Assembly (NCBI GenBank): GCA_022482495.1
Contig: JAKVPA010000006.1
Coordinates: forward strand, 1 to 64,000
Origin: Sphaerochaeta sp.
GTDB taxonomy: Bacteria; Spirochaetota; Spirochaetia; Sphaerochaetales; Sphaerochaetaceae
Direction: 5' to 3'
Length of the DNA: 64,000 nucleotides
This document shows, one piece after another, positions 44,449 to 52,518 of this stretch (positions within the stretch are counted from its first letter, which is position 1; the number at the start of each line of letters is the position of its first letter). Both the position numbers and the translations under genes were made by a program. The notes beneath the pieces are model-generated. The model was not told where the DNA came from, did no database searches, and saw only the letters and a program-made list of their open reading frames with translations.

Positions 44449-45482
44449 CAATACAACCTCACACCTTGTTGATCTGCCGCGGCGTACAATGCATCCGGCC
44501 ATACGGAAGCCTGTACTTCCCCGATATGCGCTTTGTGCAGAAGCAGCATGCAAACTCTGCTCTGTCCGATTCCGCCCCCGATGGTTTGTGGGAAATCTCC
44601 ACGAAGAAGTCGTTTGTGCCAATAGAGATGCTGGCGTTCCTCACAGCCTTTCAAAGCGAGTTGGCGAAGCAGTGCTTGTTGGTCAACACGGATTCCCATG
44701 GAAGAGAGCTCCAGAGAATCACGACGTACCGTATCCCAGACGATGATATCACCGTTCAACCCGACGTACCCGTCATCCGTGGGGGTTGACCAATCATCAT
44801 AATCCGGAGCGCGTCCTCCGTGTTCCTTGCCATCAGAGAGTTTCGCTCCGATTCCCATCAAGAAAATGGCACCATATTCCTGTGCAAGCTTGTGTTCCCG
44901 TTGCTGCGGCGTGAGGTTGGGATATTCCTTCAGCGCGTCTTCCGTATGGATGAACGTGATCTCTTCCGGAAGCGTGGGGAAACAGACGGGATAATTTTCA
45001 CTTACCAAGAATTCCGTACGCTTGATCGCTTGATAAATTCTTCTGACAATTTCCTTGAGAAATGTGATATTTCTTTGGGAACCATCCATCACCCGTTCCC
45101 AATCCCATTGGTCCACGTAAATCGAGTGGATCGCGTCGATGTCGTCATCCGGCCGGATGGCGTTCATGTCGGTGTAGATTCCCGTGTTTGGCTGGAAATG
45201 AAGATCAGCCAGTTCCATGCGTTTCCATTTCGCGAGGCTCTGGACGATCTCCATCTGTTTGTCCCCCATGTTCCCCACAGCGAACCGTACCGGACGCTCC
45301 ACACCGTTCAGATCGTCATTGATGCCGGAATTGCTGGGGACGAACAGCGGGCTGGTGACCCGTGAGAGCCTCAGCTCTCCGGACAGTTCACGCTCGAACG
45401 TGTCCTTGACGAATTTGATCGCCCGTTCCGTCTGTTTCGGATCGAGCACCGGTTGGTAATCCTTGGGGAAAAACGTCTTCAT
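44448..45482 (-). CDS. asnA: Aspartate-ammonia ligase (asparagine synthetase A)
   Basis: Makes asparagine from aspartate, ammonia and ATP. 344 residues. Class II synthetase-like fold with RLSRVTSPLFVPSNSGINDDLNG, ERPVRFAVGNM, MNAIRPDDDIDAIHSIYVDQWDWE, GGRAPDYDDWSTPTDDGYVGLNGDI and PQTIGGGIGQSRVCMLLLHKAHIGEVQ. GAGG stands about ten bases before ATG 45482. The frame stays open far upstream only as shadow of the HAD gene. Confidence 0.97.
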   Translation of the reverse strand: MKTFFPKDYQPVLDPKQTERAIKFVKDTFERELSGELRLSRVTSPLFVPSNSGINDDLNGVERPVRFAVGNMGDKQMEIVQSLAKWKRMELADLHFQPNTGIYTDMNAIRPDDDIDAIHSIYVDQWDWERVMDGSQRNITFLKEIVRRIYQAIKRTEFLVSENYPVCFPTLPEEITFIHTEDALKEYPNLTPQQREHKLAQEYGAIFLMGIGAKLSDGKEHGGRAPDYDDWSTPTDDGYVGLNGDIIVWDTVRRDSLELSSMGIRVDQQALLRQLALKGCEERQHLYWHKRLLRGDFPQTIGGGIGQSRVCMLLLHKAHIGEVQASVWPDALYAAADQQGVRLY

Positions 45483-45518
45483 GCCAAACAACCTCGCTGT
45501 GAAACAAGTGTAGTCATT

Positions 45519-45547
45519 TTGCCATTGATTGAGAAGTGTGATACCAT
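45519..45547 (+). promoter_or_regulatory. Promoter of the HAD gene, predicted leaderless
   Basis: TTGCCA, 17 bases, TACCAT, seven bases, ATG 45555. This geometry favours 45555 over the in-frame ATG at 45546, which would lie inside the -10. Confidence 0.5.
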
Positions 45548-45554
45548 GGGCGTC

Positions 45555-46214
45555 ATGATCCGCGAATGGATGGTTGATATGGGGGGTGTCCTGACCCTTC
45601 ACCAAGACAAGGAAATGGAACGGGAAATCCTCTCGTTCTTGGGGGACAGCCATCCATCGTTTGACGCGATCGCCCCGGTCCTCAGCGGCTCGTTGCTTGA
45701 CCGCATGAGTTGCCGGGAGATCGACGAGGCGACGTATTGGAAAGAGTTTTCCCGTATCAGTGGCATTCCCATTCCTGATCTCAAAGGACGGTCCCTGTGG
45801 GGGATGTTTTTCCATCCGGTCATTGACCAGGCGGTCCGTGGTTTGATCATCAGGGCGAAGGCGCGAGGGGTGCGTGTGGTGCTTGCCAGCAATACGGAAC
45901 CAGCCCACCTGAAGATCCATACGGAACGCGGGGATTATCGGATATTTGACACGCGGTACACTTCCTGCAGGTTGCGTCTGGTAAAACCGGACCTCCGGTT
46001 CTTCCAGGAAATACTTCGCAGGGAAGGAAGCCGTCCGGAAGAAACGTTGTTCACCGACGACAGCCAGCGGAACTGTGACGCGGCCGCACGGCTCGGGATC
46101 CTCACGTGGCGATACACGGATCCACCTGCTTTGGAAGCTTTGCTTATCAAGCTGGGCGTACTGGAAAATGAACCGGTAACAGAACATACAACATTATATA
46201 ATGAAAAGAGTTGA
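45555..46214 (+). CDS. HAD-superfamily hydrolase, YihX-like
   Basis: 219 residues. Motif I is MVDMGGVLT, the D-x-G-G/N variant seen in sugar-phosphate phosphatases such as YihX. Motif II is VVLASNTEPAH, motif III the Lys in RLVKPDLRFF, motif IV TLFTDDSQRNCDAAARLG. The helical cap lies between motifs I and II. It probably hydrolyses a hexose phosphate, and the glycosidase gene 32 bases downstream fits a sugar role. Confidence 0.85.
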   Translation: MIREWMVDMGGVLTLHQDKEMEREILSFLGDSHPSFDAIAPVLSGSLLDRMSCREIDEATYWKEFSRISGIPIPDLKGRSLWGMFFHPVIDQAVRGLIIRAKARGVRVVLASNTEPAHLKIHTERGDYRIFDTRYTSCRLRLVKPDLRFFQEILRREGSRPEETLFTDDSQRNCDAAARLGILTWRYTDPPALEALLIKLGVLENEPVTEHTTLYNEKS

Positions 46215-46246
46215 ATGGTAATGTATCCAAACAAATGGAGGAACAT

Positions 46247-47566
46247 ATGACGTTTCCAATGCCTGAGGATTTTTTGTGGGGATGCGCGACGGCAAGCTAT
46301 CAGATTGAGGGATATCCCGATGGTGAGGGGAAGGAACCAAGCATCTGGGACACCTTCTGCAAACAACCTGGGACGATCCTCAACGGGGATACCGGGGATG
46401 TCGCGTGCCAGGGCTATGAGCGGTATCCGGAGGACATCGCCTTGATGGCCTCCCTGGGGTTCAAGGCGTACCGGTTCTCCCTTTCCTGGCCGCGGATCAT
46501 CTCGTATGGCAAGGTGAACCAGGCGGGGATCGAGCATTACCGGAAGGAATTGGAATGCATCCACCAGCACCATATGAAGGCGTATGTGACGTTGTATCAC
46601 TGGGATCTTCCCCAGAGCCTGGAGGACAACGGTGGCTGGCTGAACAGGGAGACGGCGTACGCGTTCCAGCGGTACGCCCAGGTGTGCTTCCAGTCGTTCG
46701 GGGACCTGGTTGATGGCTGGATTACATTGAACGAGCCATGGTGCGCAGCGTATCTTGGATATGAGATCGGCGTGCATGCTCCTGGCAAGAAAGTCCACGG
46801 GTATCCCACCGCTGCGCACATCTTGCTCCTGGCGCATGGCCTGGCGGTGAAAGCGTATCGGGAGACCGGACTGAAGAGTCCGATCGGCATCACGCTGAAC
46901 CCCGCGGTCACCCGTCCCGCGACCTCTTCCGAACAGGATGGAATCGCCGCGTGGATGGAGATGGTGACACAGACCGACCTGTTCTTGGATCCATTGACCA
47001 CAGGAACCTATCCCAAGGTGCTCAGCGATCATTTCGGCATGCATTTTCCGGTACAGGACGGGGATATGGAGGTGATCAGCCAGCCGGTTGATTTCCTTGG
47101 CATCAATTACTACAGCGAACATGTCATCTCGTATGACGAGAACGCGCCGTATTTGTTCACCGTCGCTCCCAGCTGGCAGGAAGTCACGGACATTGGATGG
47201 CCGGTCACCCCGTATGGTTTGCTTCATATCCTCCGGTATTTTGCGAAAAAGGCTCCAGGAGTACCTCTGTACATCACGGAAAATGGAGCCTCCTACGCGA
47301 CAGGGCCGTCTGAGGATGGCAGGGTGCATGACGTGAAGCGGTGTGATTATCTGAAACGACATCTGGAAATGTGTCACCTCGCCATCGAGGAGCACATTCC
47401 ATTGCAAGGATATTTCGTATGGTCATTCATGGACAATTTTGAATGGTCGTATGGGTATTCCCAACGCTTTGGAATCGTCTACGTAGATTATCCGACACAG
47501 AAACGGATCGTAAAAGACAGCGGATATTTGCTACGGGATTGCATGCATAATCCTATAGAATGGTAG
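46247..47566 (+). CDS. Glycoside hydrolase family 1 beta-glucosidase (possibly 6-phospho)
   Basis: 439 residues, full (beta/alpha)8 barrel. FLWGCATASYQIEG, SIWDTFCKQPG, YRFSLSWPRI, LYHWDLPQ, the acid/base Glu in WITLNEPW, and the nucleophile Glu in YITENGA. The end is YFVWSFMDNFEWSYGYSQRFGIVYVDY. The WSYGYSQRFG loop is of the ordinary beta-glucosidase type rather than the S-x-K-x-Y phosphate loop, so non-phosphorylated glucosides are more likely. GGAGG precedes ATG 46247. Confidence 0.93.
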   Translation: MTFPMPEDFLWGCATASYQIEGYPDGEGKEPSIWDTFCKQPGTILNGDTGDVACQGYERYPEDIALMASLGFKAYRFSLSWPRIISYGKVNQAGIEHYRKELECIHQHHMKAYVTLYHWDLPQSLEDNGGWLNRETAYAFQRYAQVCFQSFGDLVDGWITLNEPWCAAYLGYEIGVHAPGKKVHGYPTAAHILLLAHGLAVKAYRETGLKSPIGITLNPAVTRPATSSEQDGIAAWMEMVTQTDLFLDPLTTGTYPKVLSDHFGMHFPVQDGDMEVISQPVDFLGINYYSEHVISYDENAPYLFTVAPSWQEVTDIGWPVTPYGLLHILRYFAKKAPGVPLYITENGASYATGPSEDGRVHDVKRCDYLKRHLEMCHLAIEEHIPLQGYFVWSFMDNFEWSYGYSQRFGIVYVDYPTQKRIVKDSGYLLRDCMHNPIEW

Positions 47567-47767
47567 TAATACTCATATTTTATTGATACTGTAACCTGTT
47601 TCGGTTTTGTATATAATTTATATTTGTGATATAAGTATTATATAATTATAAATATGGATCCCATTGCTTTTTACTTCGGTTTCAATGTATTTCCATGCGA
47701 AGAACACATGGGACATTGAACAGCGCTGCGCGTAGCGTGGAACGATGAAACGTGTTCACTCTGATGA

Positions 47768-47790
47768 GCCTTGGTGTATCTCACCAAGGC
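47768..47790. repeat. Perfect 9-bp inverted repeat
   Basis: GCCTTGGTG/CACCAAGGC around TATCT; no T tract follows on either strand. Confidence 0.6.
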
Positions 47791-47963
47791 ATGGGGTATT
47801 GGAGTGCCAAGACCTCACATTCAGGAAATGAATCTTATTCGTGTTCGGAGAGCGAAAACAACGGGAACAAAAGAAGCAAAAGATATGAAGCGTAGGGAGT
47901 GAAGCAAAGTGATGGTCGGCATATCTTGTCATTGTAATTTTTTAATGATAAAAGTGTATACAT

Positions 47964-47985
47964 TATTACATGATATTATGTAATA
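47964..47985. repeat. Palindromic site, copy 1 (TATTACAT-n6-ATGTAATA)
   Basis: Eight-base arms around GATATT. The same core arms recur at 48399-48416. Confidence 0.6.
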
Positions 47986-48332
47986 CATATTTCCACCAGG
48001 GTTGAGTAATGTTGCTGCTTTGGTTGGGGTGATGGTTCATGCAAATTGGGGAACGTGTTTTCATTTGGATCGTGCTGTGAATCATTGGTATATAAAATAA
48101 CAGAAGAAAATAAGTATTTAATTATGAATACAATATGTAAACAATATCAAATTAATTGTAATAAGGAATTGTAACAAATTAATTAAAAATAGGTACAATA
48201 TTAGAAAGATATTGAAACAATATATATACCAACATAATGAGTCAGGATGTTGGTGTTCCCGTACAATACACCAAAAGTGAGAAATACAGAAAGGTGAAGT
48301 ATGATGGTTTCTCTTCGTGAAGAATACAAAGG

Positions 48333-48363
48333 AATATTGAATCAATATTGAATCAATATTGAA
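48333..48363. repeat. Tandem 11-bp iterons upstream of parA
   Basis: AATATTGAATC repeated twice exactly, with a third partial copy (nine bases). Short phased A/T repeats of this kind are typical of parC centromeres and plasmid origins. Confidence 0.65.
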
Positions 48364-48398
48364 ATAATATAGTAACAAATAATATAGATAGTAAAACT

Positions 48399-48416
48399 AT
48401 TACATATACATGTAAT
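48399..48416. repeat. Palindromic site, copy 2 (ATTACAT-n4-ATGTAAT)
   Basis: Same arms as the 47964 site with spacer ATAC. A further ATGTAAT half site lies at 48433. All precede the parA promoter. Confidence 0.6.
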
Positions 48417-48481
48417 ACAACATAACAACGATATGTAATCAACGTAGACTAAGACGAAAACACTCAATTTGAAAATAATAC

Positions 48482-48511
48482 TTGTAGTGAAATGGTCTCT
48501 GGAGTTATACT
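48482..48511 (+). promoter_or_regulatory. Possible promoter of parA
   Basis: TTGTAG, 18 bases, TATACT, with AGGTG near the ATG at 48534. Confidence 0.4.
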
Positions 48512-48533
48512 ATAAAGCAATAGGTGTTTTGAA

Positions 48534-49296
48534 ATGAGCAAATCAATCGCGTTTCACCTCCAAAAAGGTGGAGTAGGGAAAACAACCATCTCTGGAACAT
48601 TAGCCTGCCAGTCAGCTCTGGATGGGTTTGAGACGCTGTTGATTGATGTCGACCCCCAAGGGAAACGCATCTTCTTGGTTTTTGAAGGATGCGCCCAAAT
48701 ATGAACTTGCGGATGTAATACAAGGCAAATGTTTTGCCCAAGAGGCTATCGTACCTCTTGCAATCATTCCGCATTTGTTTATTCTGCCCACATTTGGAAT
48801 TGGGGGTTCGTTGAAGAACTATTCGGAAACGAAATTAGCCGAGGAACCATATGTTCTTCAGGATTTGATTACGGAATTACAGAAAACATATGAACATATC
48901 ATTCTGGATCTCTCCCCTGGATTAGGAAGGCTCGAGCGTTCTGCTTTGATCGCGGTAGATGAGGTCATCACACCAATGACTCCGGAAGTGTTCAGTCTGG
49001 ATGGTTTGGAAATATTCATCAATGAACTGAACCGTTTCAAAAAGAATCTTCGTTCAAACGTCAAGCATTCACGGATCGTCATCAACTCATTTGACGAACG
49101 AATCCGTCAACATAGAGATATTTATGACGCTGCCTGCAAAGGCACGTATACGGTATACAAAATTCCAGTCGATCCACTGTTCCGAAAGGCGCAGGAAGCA
49201 TCGATGCCACCGCAACTCTTCAAGTCCCATGGAAAAGGTTTGAAGCCAAAGACGGTGGAAGCGATCAAAGCGTTGGATTCAGCAATTTGGAGATAG
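48534..49296 (+). pseudogene. parA: ParA-family partition ATPase, broken by one base
   Basis: The first frame encodes a deviant Walker A (LQKGGVGKTTISGT) and the A' motif TLLIDVDPQG, then runs to a stop at 48699. The +1 frame carries on exactly where the family continues: GNASSWFLKDAPKYELADV, IILDLSPGLGRLERSALIA (Walker B region), VITPMTPEVFSLDGLEIF and RIVINSFDERI. Removing one base in the CCCCCAAGGGAAA run (48653-48665) restores a ~254-residue ParA reading DPQGNASSW. It belongs to plasmid-type segregation with the small gene that follows. Confidence 0.85.
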
Positions 49297-49307
49297 GGGG
49301 AGAGCAT

Positions 49308-49544
49308 ATGGCGTTGAAACGAAACATTGAAGCGGAAGAAGCTGCAGCGACAGAAAGTATCAGTGGGCAAAAAGCGAAACAATTGTTTTCCCGAAAGGAG
49401 AACAAAATCCTCACCACCTTCTCCATAGAACCATCCTTCAAATCGGAATTGGAAGAAATGTTCTCCGATATGGGGTTAGGATGGGCGGCAGGTATTCGTT
49501 TCGCATTAAAGGAATTCTATAAAAAGCATGCTGATGAAGCATGA
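49308..49544 (+). CDS. Small partition partner, probable ribbon-helix-helix protein
   Basis: 78 residues, twelve bases after parA. A charged N-terminus is followed by ILTTFSIEPSFKSELEEMFSDM and GWAAGIRFALKEFYKKHADE, a strand-helix-helix pattern like RHH DNA-binding proteins. In type Ib partition systems such a protein binds the centromere repeats upstream of parA and represses the operon. GGGGGAGAG precedes ATG 49308. Intact although parA is broken. Confidence 0.6.
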   Translation: MALKRNIEAEEAAATESISGQKAKQLFSRKENKILTTFSIEPSFKSELEEMFSDMGLGWAAGIRFALKEFYKKHADEA

Positions 49545-49597
49545 AAAGAATATTATTTCCCATTAAGTAAAATATTAAAATTATATTAAAGTAATAT

Positions 49598-49632
49598 AAA
49601 AATAGGGAAGAGATTATCTCTTTCCTATTTTT
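49598..49632 (+). terminator. Terminator of the partition operon
   Basis: Sixteen-base stem AAAAATAGGGAAGAGA/TCTCTTTCCTATTTTT with one G-T pair and a three-base loop, ending in T. The A/T-rich symmetry could make it work on both strands. Confidence 0.8.
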
Positions 49633-49724
49633 AATTGTCTAAAGAGATGTAAGAACAATTAATAAACATATAATAACAATATAAGAAAGCTTTAAATAAA
49701 ATATAAGAACAATATTGTAAAAAA

Positions 49725-49732
49725 TAGAATAA
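49725..49732. repeat. Left target-site duplication of the insertion element
   Basis: TAGAATAA, identical to the copy at 50923-50930; eight bases is the usual duplication for IS1595-type elements. Confidence 0.85.
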
Positions 49733-49733
49733 A

Positions 49734-49759
49734 AATGGGTGATTGCAAACGAGTGGTGA
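49734..49759 (+). repeat. Left terminal inverted repeat of the IS
   Basis: Matches the right end at 24 of 26 positions. Confidence 0.88.
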
Positions 49760-49783
49760 CAATCGGTGAGAAACCCGTATAAT
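49756..49783 (+). promoter_or_regulatory. Transposase promoter at the left end of the IS
   Basis: GTGACA, 16 bases, TATAAT. The -35 overlaps the inner edge of the inverted repeat, so transposase binding could repress its own gene. Confidence 0.55.
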
Positions 49784-49786
49784 GTG

Positions 49787-50890
49787 ATGCGAGAGTTTCC
49801 AAGGCAAGATGTAGCGAGCGTGGTGGCCCAATACGTTTTGCCAAGGAAACGCTCAATAGAGGCCACCACCTTGAAGAAGCATAATCACATGAAGTCCAGG
49901 AAGGCGACTCCCTGGGACGGGATGACGGACCTGACTCCCACAGAGGAATACATCAGGGACCATCATCAGGAACACTACCGGATTCATCACCAGACGTTGG
50001 GTGAGGACATGGAATCGTCGCTGTTGAACAGCCGGAAGCCGGAACGCTGCAGTTACTGCGGGTCCAAGGATTTCATCCGTTTCGGTCACAACGCAAGCGG
50101 TGTCCAAGTCTATCGTTGCCGTTCCTGCGGCCGCAGGTTCACGGTGCTGACGGGGACGATCTTCGACTCGCACAAGATTCCCATCAGCGAATGGATTGAG
50201 TTCCTCTACAACCTGTTCTCGTTCGTCAGCCTTACCGCCGACTCCTGGAACAACAAGAATGCTTTCACCACATCGAAATACTGGCTCGAGAAGGTGTTCC
50301 TCCTCGTCGGGGAGTACCAGAAGGGCATCAAGCTGAAGGGTGATGTGGTTCTGGACGAGACCTTCTATCCCGTAAGGTCAGAGGAAACCGTCTGGAAAGA
50401 CGGGAAGAAGCTCCGGGGCCTTTCCGTCAACCAGATATGCATCGGCGTCGCCTGCGACAACGAGCATGTGTTCTGCGTCCTGGAGGGCAAAGGGAAGCCG
50501 TCACAGGGAAAGACGTGGTCGGCTTTCAAGGACCATATCGAGAATGGTTCCGTGCTCATCCACGACAAGGAAAACGCCCACAAGACGCTTGTTTCCGGCC
50601 TTGGTCTCACCAGCATGTCCTACGATGCGAGGGAGATCAAGAAACTGGATGACCGGGACAATCCTCCGGAACGGGTGAACAGGATACACTTTCTCCTGAA
50701 AAGGTTCTTCATGGCGCACTCGAGTTTCAAGAGGGAATACATCGGCGGGTTCATCGACCTGTTCTCTTTCGTGATGAATCCACCGTCGGAAAAGCTGGAA
50801 AAGGTCAAGGTTCTGCTCGATTTGGGATTGACCCACGCCCAAATACTCCGATTTCGTGATGATTTTCTTGAAATCAAGCATTCAGATTGA
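49787..50890 (+). CDS. IS1595-family transposase (ISXO2-like)
   Basis: About 367 residues. A zinc ribbon (CSYCGS...CRSCGRRFTV) is followed by the DDE-type domain with the first Asp in GDVVLDETFYPVRS, the second in VLIHDKENAHKTL, and the closing region SSFKREYIGGFIDLFSF. The start is unsure: ATG 49787, GTG 49766 and ATG 49889 are in frame. The -10 box at 49778 makes starts upstream of about 49790 doubtful, so 49889 (333 residues) may be the true one. The frame is intact, so the element may be active. Confidence 0.85.
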   Translation: MREFPRQDVASVVAQYVLPRKRSIEATTLKKHNHMKSRKATPWDGMTDLTPTEEYIRDHHQEHYRIHHQTLGEDMESSLLNSRKPERCSYCGSKDFIRFGHNASGVQVYRCRSCGRRFTVLTGTIFDSHKIPISEWIEFLYNLFSFVSLTADSWNNKNAFTTSKYWLEKVFLLVGEYQKGIKLKGDVVLDETFYPVRSEETVWKDGKKLRGLSVNQICIGVACDNEHVFCVLEGKGKPSQGKTWSAFKDHIENGSVLIHDKENAHKTLVSGLGLTSMSYDAREIKKLDDRDNPPERVNRIHFLLKRFFMAHSSFKREYIGGFIDLFSFVMNPPSEKLEKVKVLLDLGLTHAQILRFRDDFLEIKHSD

Positions 50891-50895
50891 GTTTT

Positions 50896-50921
50896 TCACC
50901 ACTCGTTTGCAAGTACCCATT
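50896..50921 (-). repeat. Right terminal inverted repeat of the IS
   Basis: Reverse complement of the left end with two mismatches. Confidence 0.88.
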
Positions 50922-50922
50922 G

Positions 50923-50930
50923 TAGAATAA
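50923..50930. repeat. Right target-site duplication of the insertion element
   Basis: TAGAATAA, same as at 49725-49732. Confidence 0.85.
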
Positions 50931-50997
50931 ATATTCTGTATCAACTGGTACGCTTTCACCATTACCTTTCCGTCTCATCTGAGGTATAGTACTGATG

Positions 50998-52518
50998 ATG
51001 GATCAAGAACGATGGTGGCAACGATGCGTATCCTATGAAATCTTTCCGAGAAGTTTTCAGGATACGAACGGTAACGGAATTGGCGACATACCTGGCATCA
51101 TCATGCGGCTTCCCTACCTGAAGAAACTCGGTGTAGGATGCTTGTGGATTGCTTCCATTTTCTTTGCAAATGATTTCTTGGGCGAAGAAGTGATGGATTA
51201 TCGTGCCGTAGATCCTGTGCTCGGTTCGATGAGTGATGTTGATGCCTTGATCGCCGAAGCACATCGTCTTTCTATCAACGTAGTGCTGGAAATGCCGATC
51301 GGGCATACAAGCGCGCGCCATGCGTGGTTTCTGGAAAGCAGGAAGGGCGGATCTTCCAATCCATACCAGGATTTCTATCTCTGGACGGACACCACGTGCA
51401 ACTGGGTGACGATCAAATCAGATGGCGCGTTGACATGGGATTCTTCCCGCAACGCGGCATTTGTCCACACGTACGGGGAAAATCTGCCGGATCTCAACTG
51501 GAGAGACGAGCATGTGGTCAAAGCCATGTACGACCAGTGTCGATTCTGGCTGGAGAAGGGTGTTGATGGTCTGGAGTTCCATGATGTGAACACCATCATC
51601 AAGGACGAGACATTCCGTGACAACCCCTCTCTGTCGATGTTGTTGCATCCACGGTCGTATGAACGGCAATTGCACGTCTTTGACCGTAACCGACCGGAAT
51701 CCCATCGGGAACTCAGACGGTTGCATGCCATGGTGGGGGAATGTGACAATCGCTTGATGGCAGGCGACATCCTGCAGGAGAAGGCGGGAGAACCGGAAAT
51801 CGCCGCTTCCTACGTGGGAGACCAGCTGGACATCACGTTTGATGATGCCTTGATGCGTCTTCCGTTCCGAGCTTCTGCGTGGAGATGGTGCGCACAGCGG
51901 TGGTACCAGGCCGTCGGTGAGAACGGCTGGCCCGCGTGGCGAATGGAGTCAGGAAAGGACGGCAGGATCGTTGACCGATGGAAAGGGAAGGATGGCAGGG
52001 CGCGCATCGCTGCGATGTTCCTGCTTACCCAGAAAGGGATGCCGTTGTTGTATTACGGCCAGGAGATCGGACTTTGCTCCAAAGCCAAGGAAACAAAGGA
52101 AGGAAAGGTTCCCACCGTTTCCTGGCGGCCAATGGTTTGGACGGATCAGGAAGGACATGGCTTCACCACGGGAACGCCATGGCTTCCCTGGGGGAATGCC
52201 GCATCGTCCGTCGCCCATGGGGAAACGGATGCGGATTCCTTGTTTTCGTTGTACAGGCGTCTGATTGCGCTTCGCAACGAGGATTCCGTGCTGCAGGCTG
52301 GCACGATCCACTTTCTGGACAGCGGCCGGCATGGCGTTCTTGCCTACTGCCGTCAGCTCGGTGAGGAAAAACGGATCATTCTGCTGAACTTCCGCTCCCG
52401 CCACAGCGAGGTGCGTACCGACGCCCATACCATAATGCTTTCCACCTCATCAATGCCGACCTGGGTGAGGGGAAAGCTGGTCCTCGGTCCGTACCAAGGC
52501 GTAATTCTCAAAGCCTGA
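50998..52518 (+). CDS. GH13 alpha-amylase-family protein with all catalytic residues replaced
   Basis: 506 residues, close to oligo-1,6-glucosidase over its whole length: RWWQRCVSYEIFPRSFQDTN, NGIGDIPGIIMRLPYLKKLG, RHAWFLESRKG, ENLPDLNW, MPLLYYGQEIGL, GFTTGTPWLPWG. The four catalytic regions are eroded. Region I DLVVNHTSD is LEMPIGHTSA. Region II GFRxDV is GLEFHDV, so the nucleophile Asp is His and the Arg is Glu. Region III VGE is AGD. Region IV NHDQPR is SGKDGR, so the stabilising Asp is Lys. Fold-core residues persist, so it is probably a sugar-binding pseudoenzyme. TATAGT lies seven bases before ATG 50998; an ATG at 50995 with GAGG is the alternative. Confidence 0.88.
   Translation: MDQERWWQRCVSYEIFPRSFQDTNGNGIGDIPGIIMRLPYLKKLGVGCLWIASIFFANDFLGEEVMDYRAVDPVLGSMSDVDALIAEAHRLSINVVLEMPIGHTSARHAWFLESRKGGSSNPYQDFYLWTDTTCNWVTIKSDGALTWDSSRNAAFVHTYGENLPDLNWRDEHVVKAMYDQCRFWLEKGVDGLEFHDVNTIIKDETFRDNPSLSMLLHPRSYERQLHVFDRNRPESHRELRRLHAMVGECDNRLMAGDILQEKAGEPEIAASYVGDQLDITFDDALMRLPFRASAWRWCAQRWYQAVGENGWPAWRMESGKDGRIVDRWKGKDGRARIAAMFLLTQKGMPLLYYGQEIGLCSKAKETKEGKVPTVSWRPMVWTDQEGHGFTTGTPWLPWGNAASSVAHGETDADSLFSLYRRLIALRNEDSVLQAGTIHFLDSGRHGVLAYCRQLGEEKRIILLNFRSRHSEVRTDAHTIMLSTSSMPTWVRGKLVLGPYQGVILKA

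Larger units (their letters stand above)
47567..48533. other. AT-rich region upstream of parA: iterons and palindromes, no gene
   Basis: Almost 1 kb of mostly A/T with no supportable gene. It contains a perfect 9-bp hairpin, two copies of the palindrome ATTACAT-n-ATGTAAT, a third half site (ATGTAAT at 48433) and an 11-bp tandem repeat. A short open run at about 47781-47903 (including KAWGIGVPRPHIQEMNLIRV) may be a coding remnant. Position before a partition gene suggests a centromere or old plasmid origin. Confidence 0.5.
49733..50922 (+). mobile_element. Complete IS1595-family insertion sequence (1190 bp)
   Basis: Terminal inverted repeats read AATGGGT-n2-TTGCAAACGAGTGGTGA at 49734-49759 and, reversed, at 50896-50921, with only two mismatches in 26 bases. 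An 8-bp direct repeat TAGAATAA flanks both ends. One transposase gene fills the inside. The exact ends and duplication mean the insertion is recent. Its GC-rich content contrasts sharply with the AT-rich target just after the partition operon. Confidence 0.9.

Noticed and set aside
45546-45554. Upstream ATG as the HAD start
   Set aside because: It falls inside the predicted -10 box; ATG 45555 fits the leaderless geometry and still includes the whole fold.
48333-48363. Possible CRISPR array
   Set aside because: The repeats are 11 bp, directly adjacent with no spacers, and no cas gene is present; they fit iterons.
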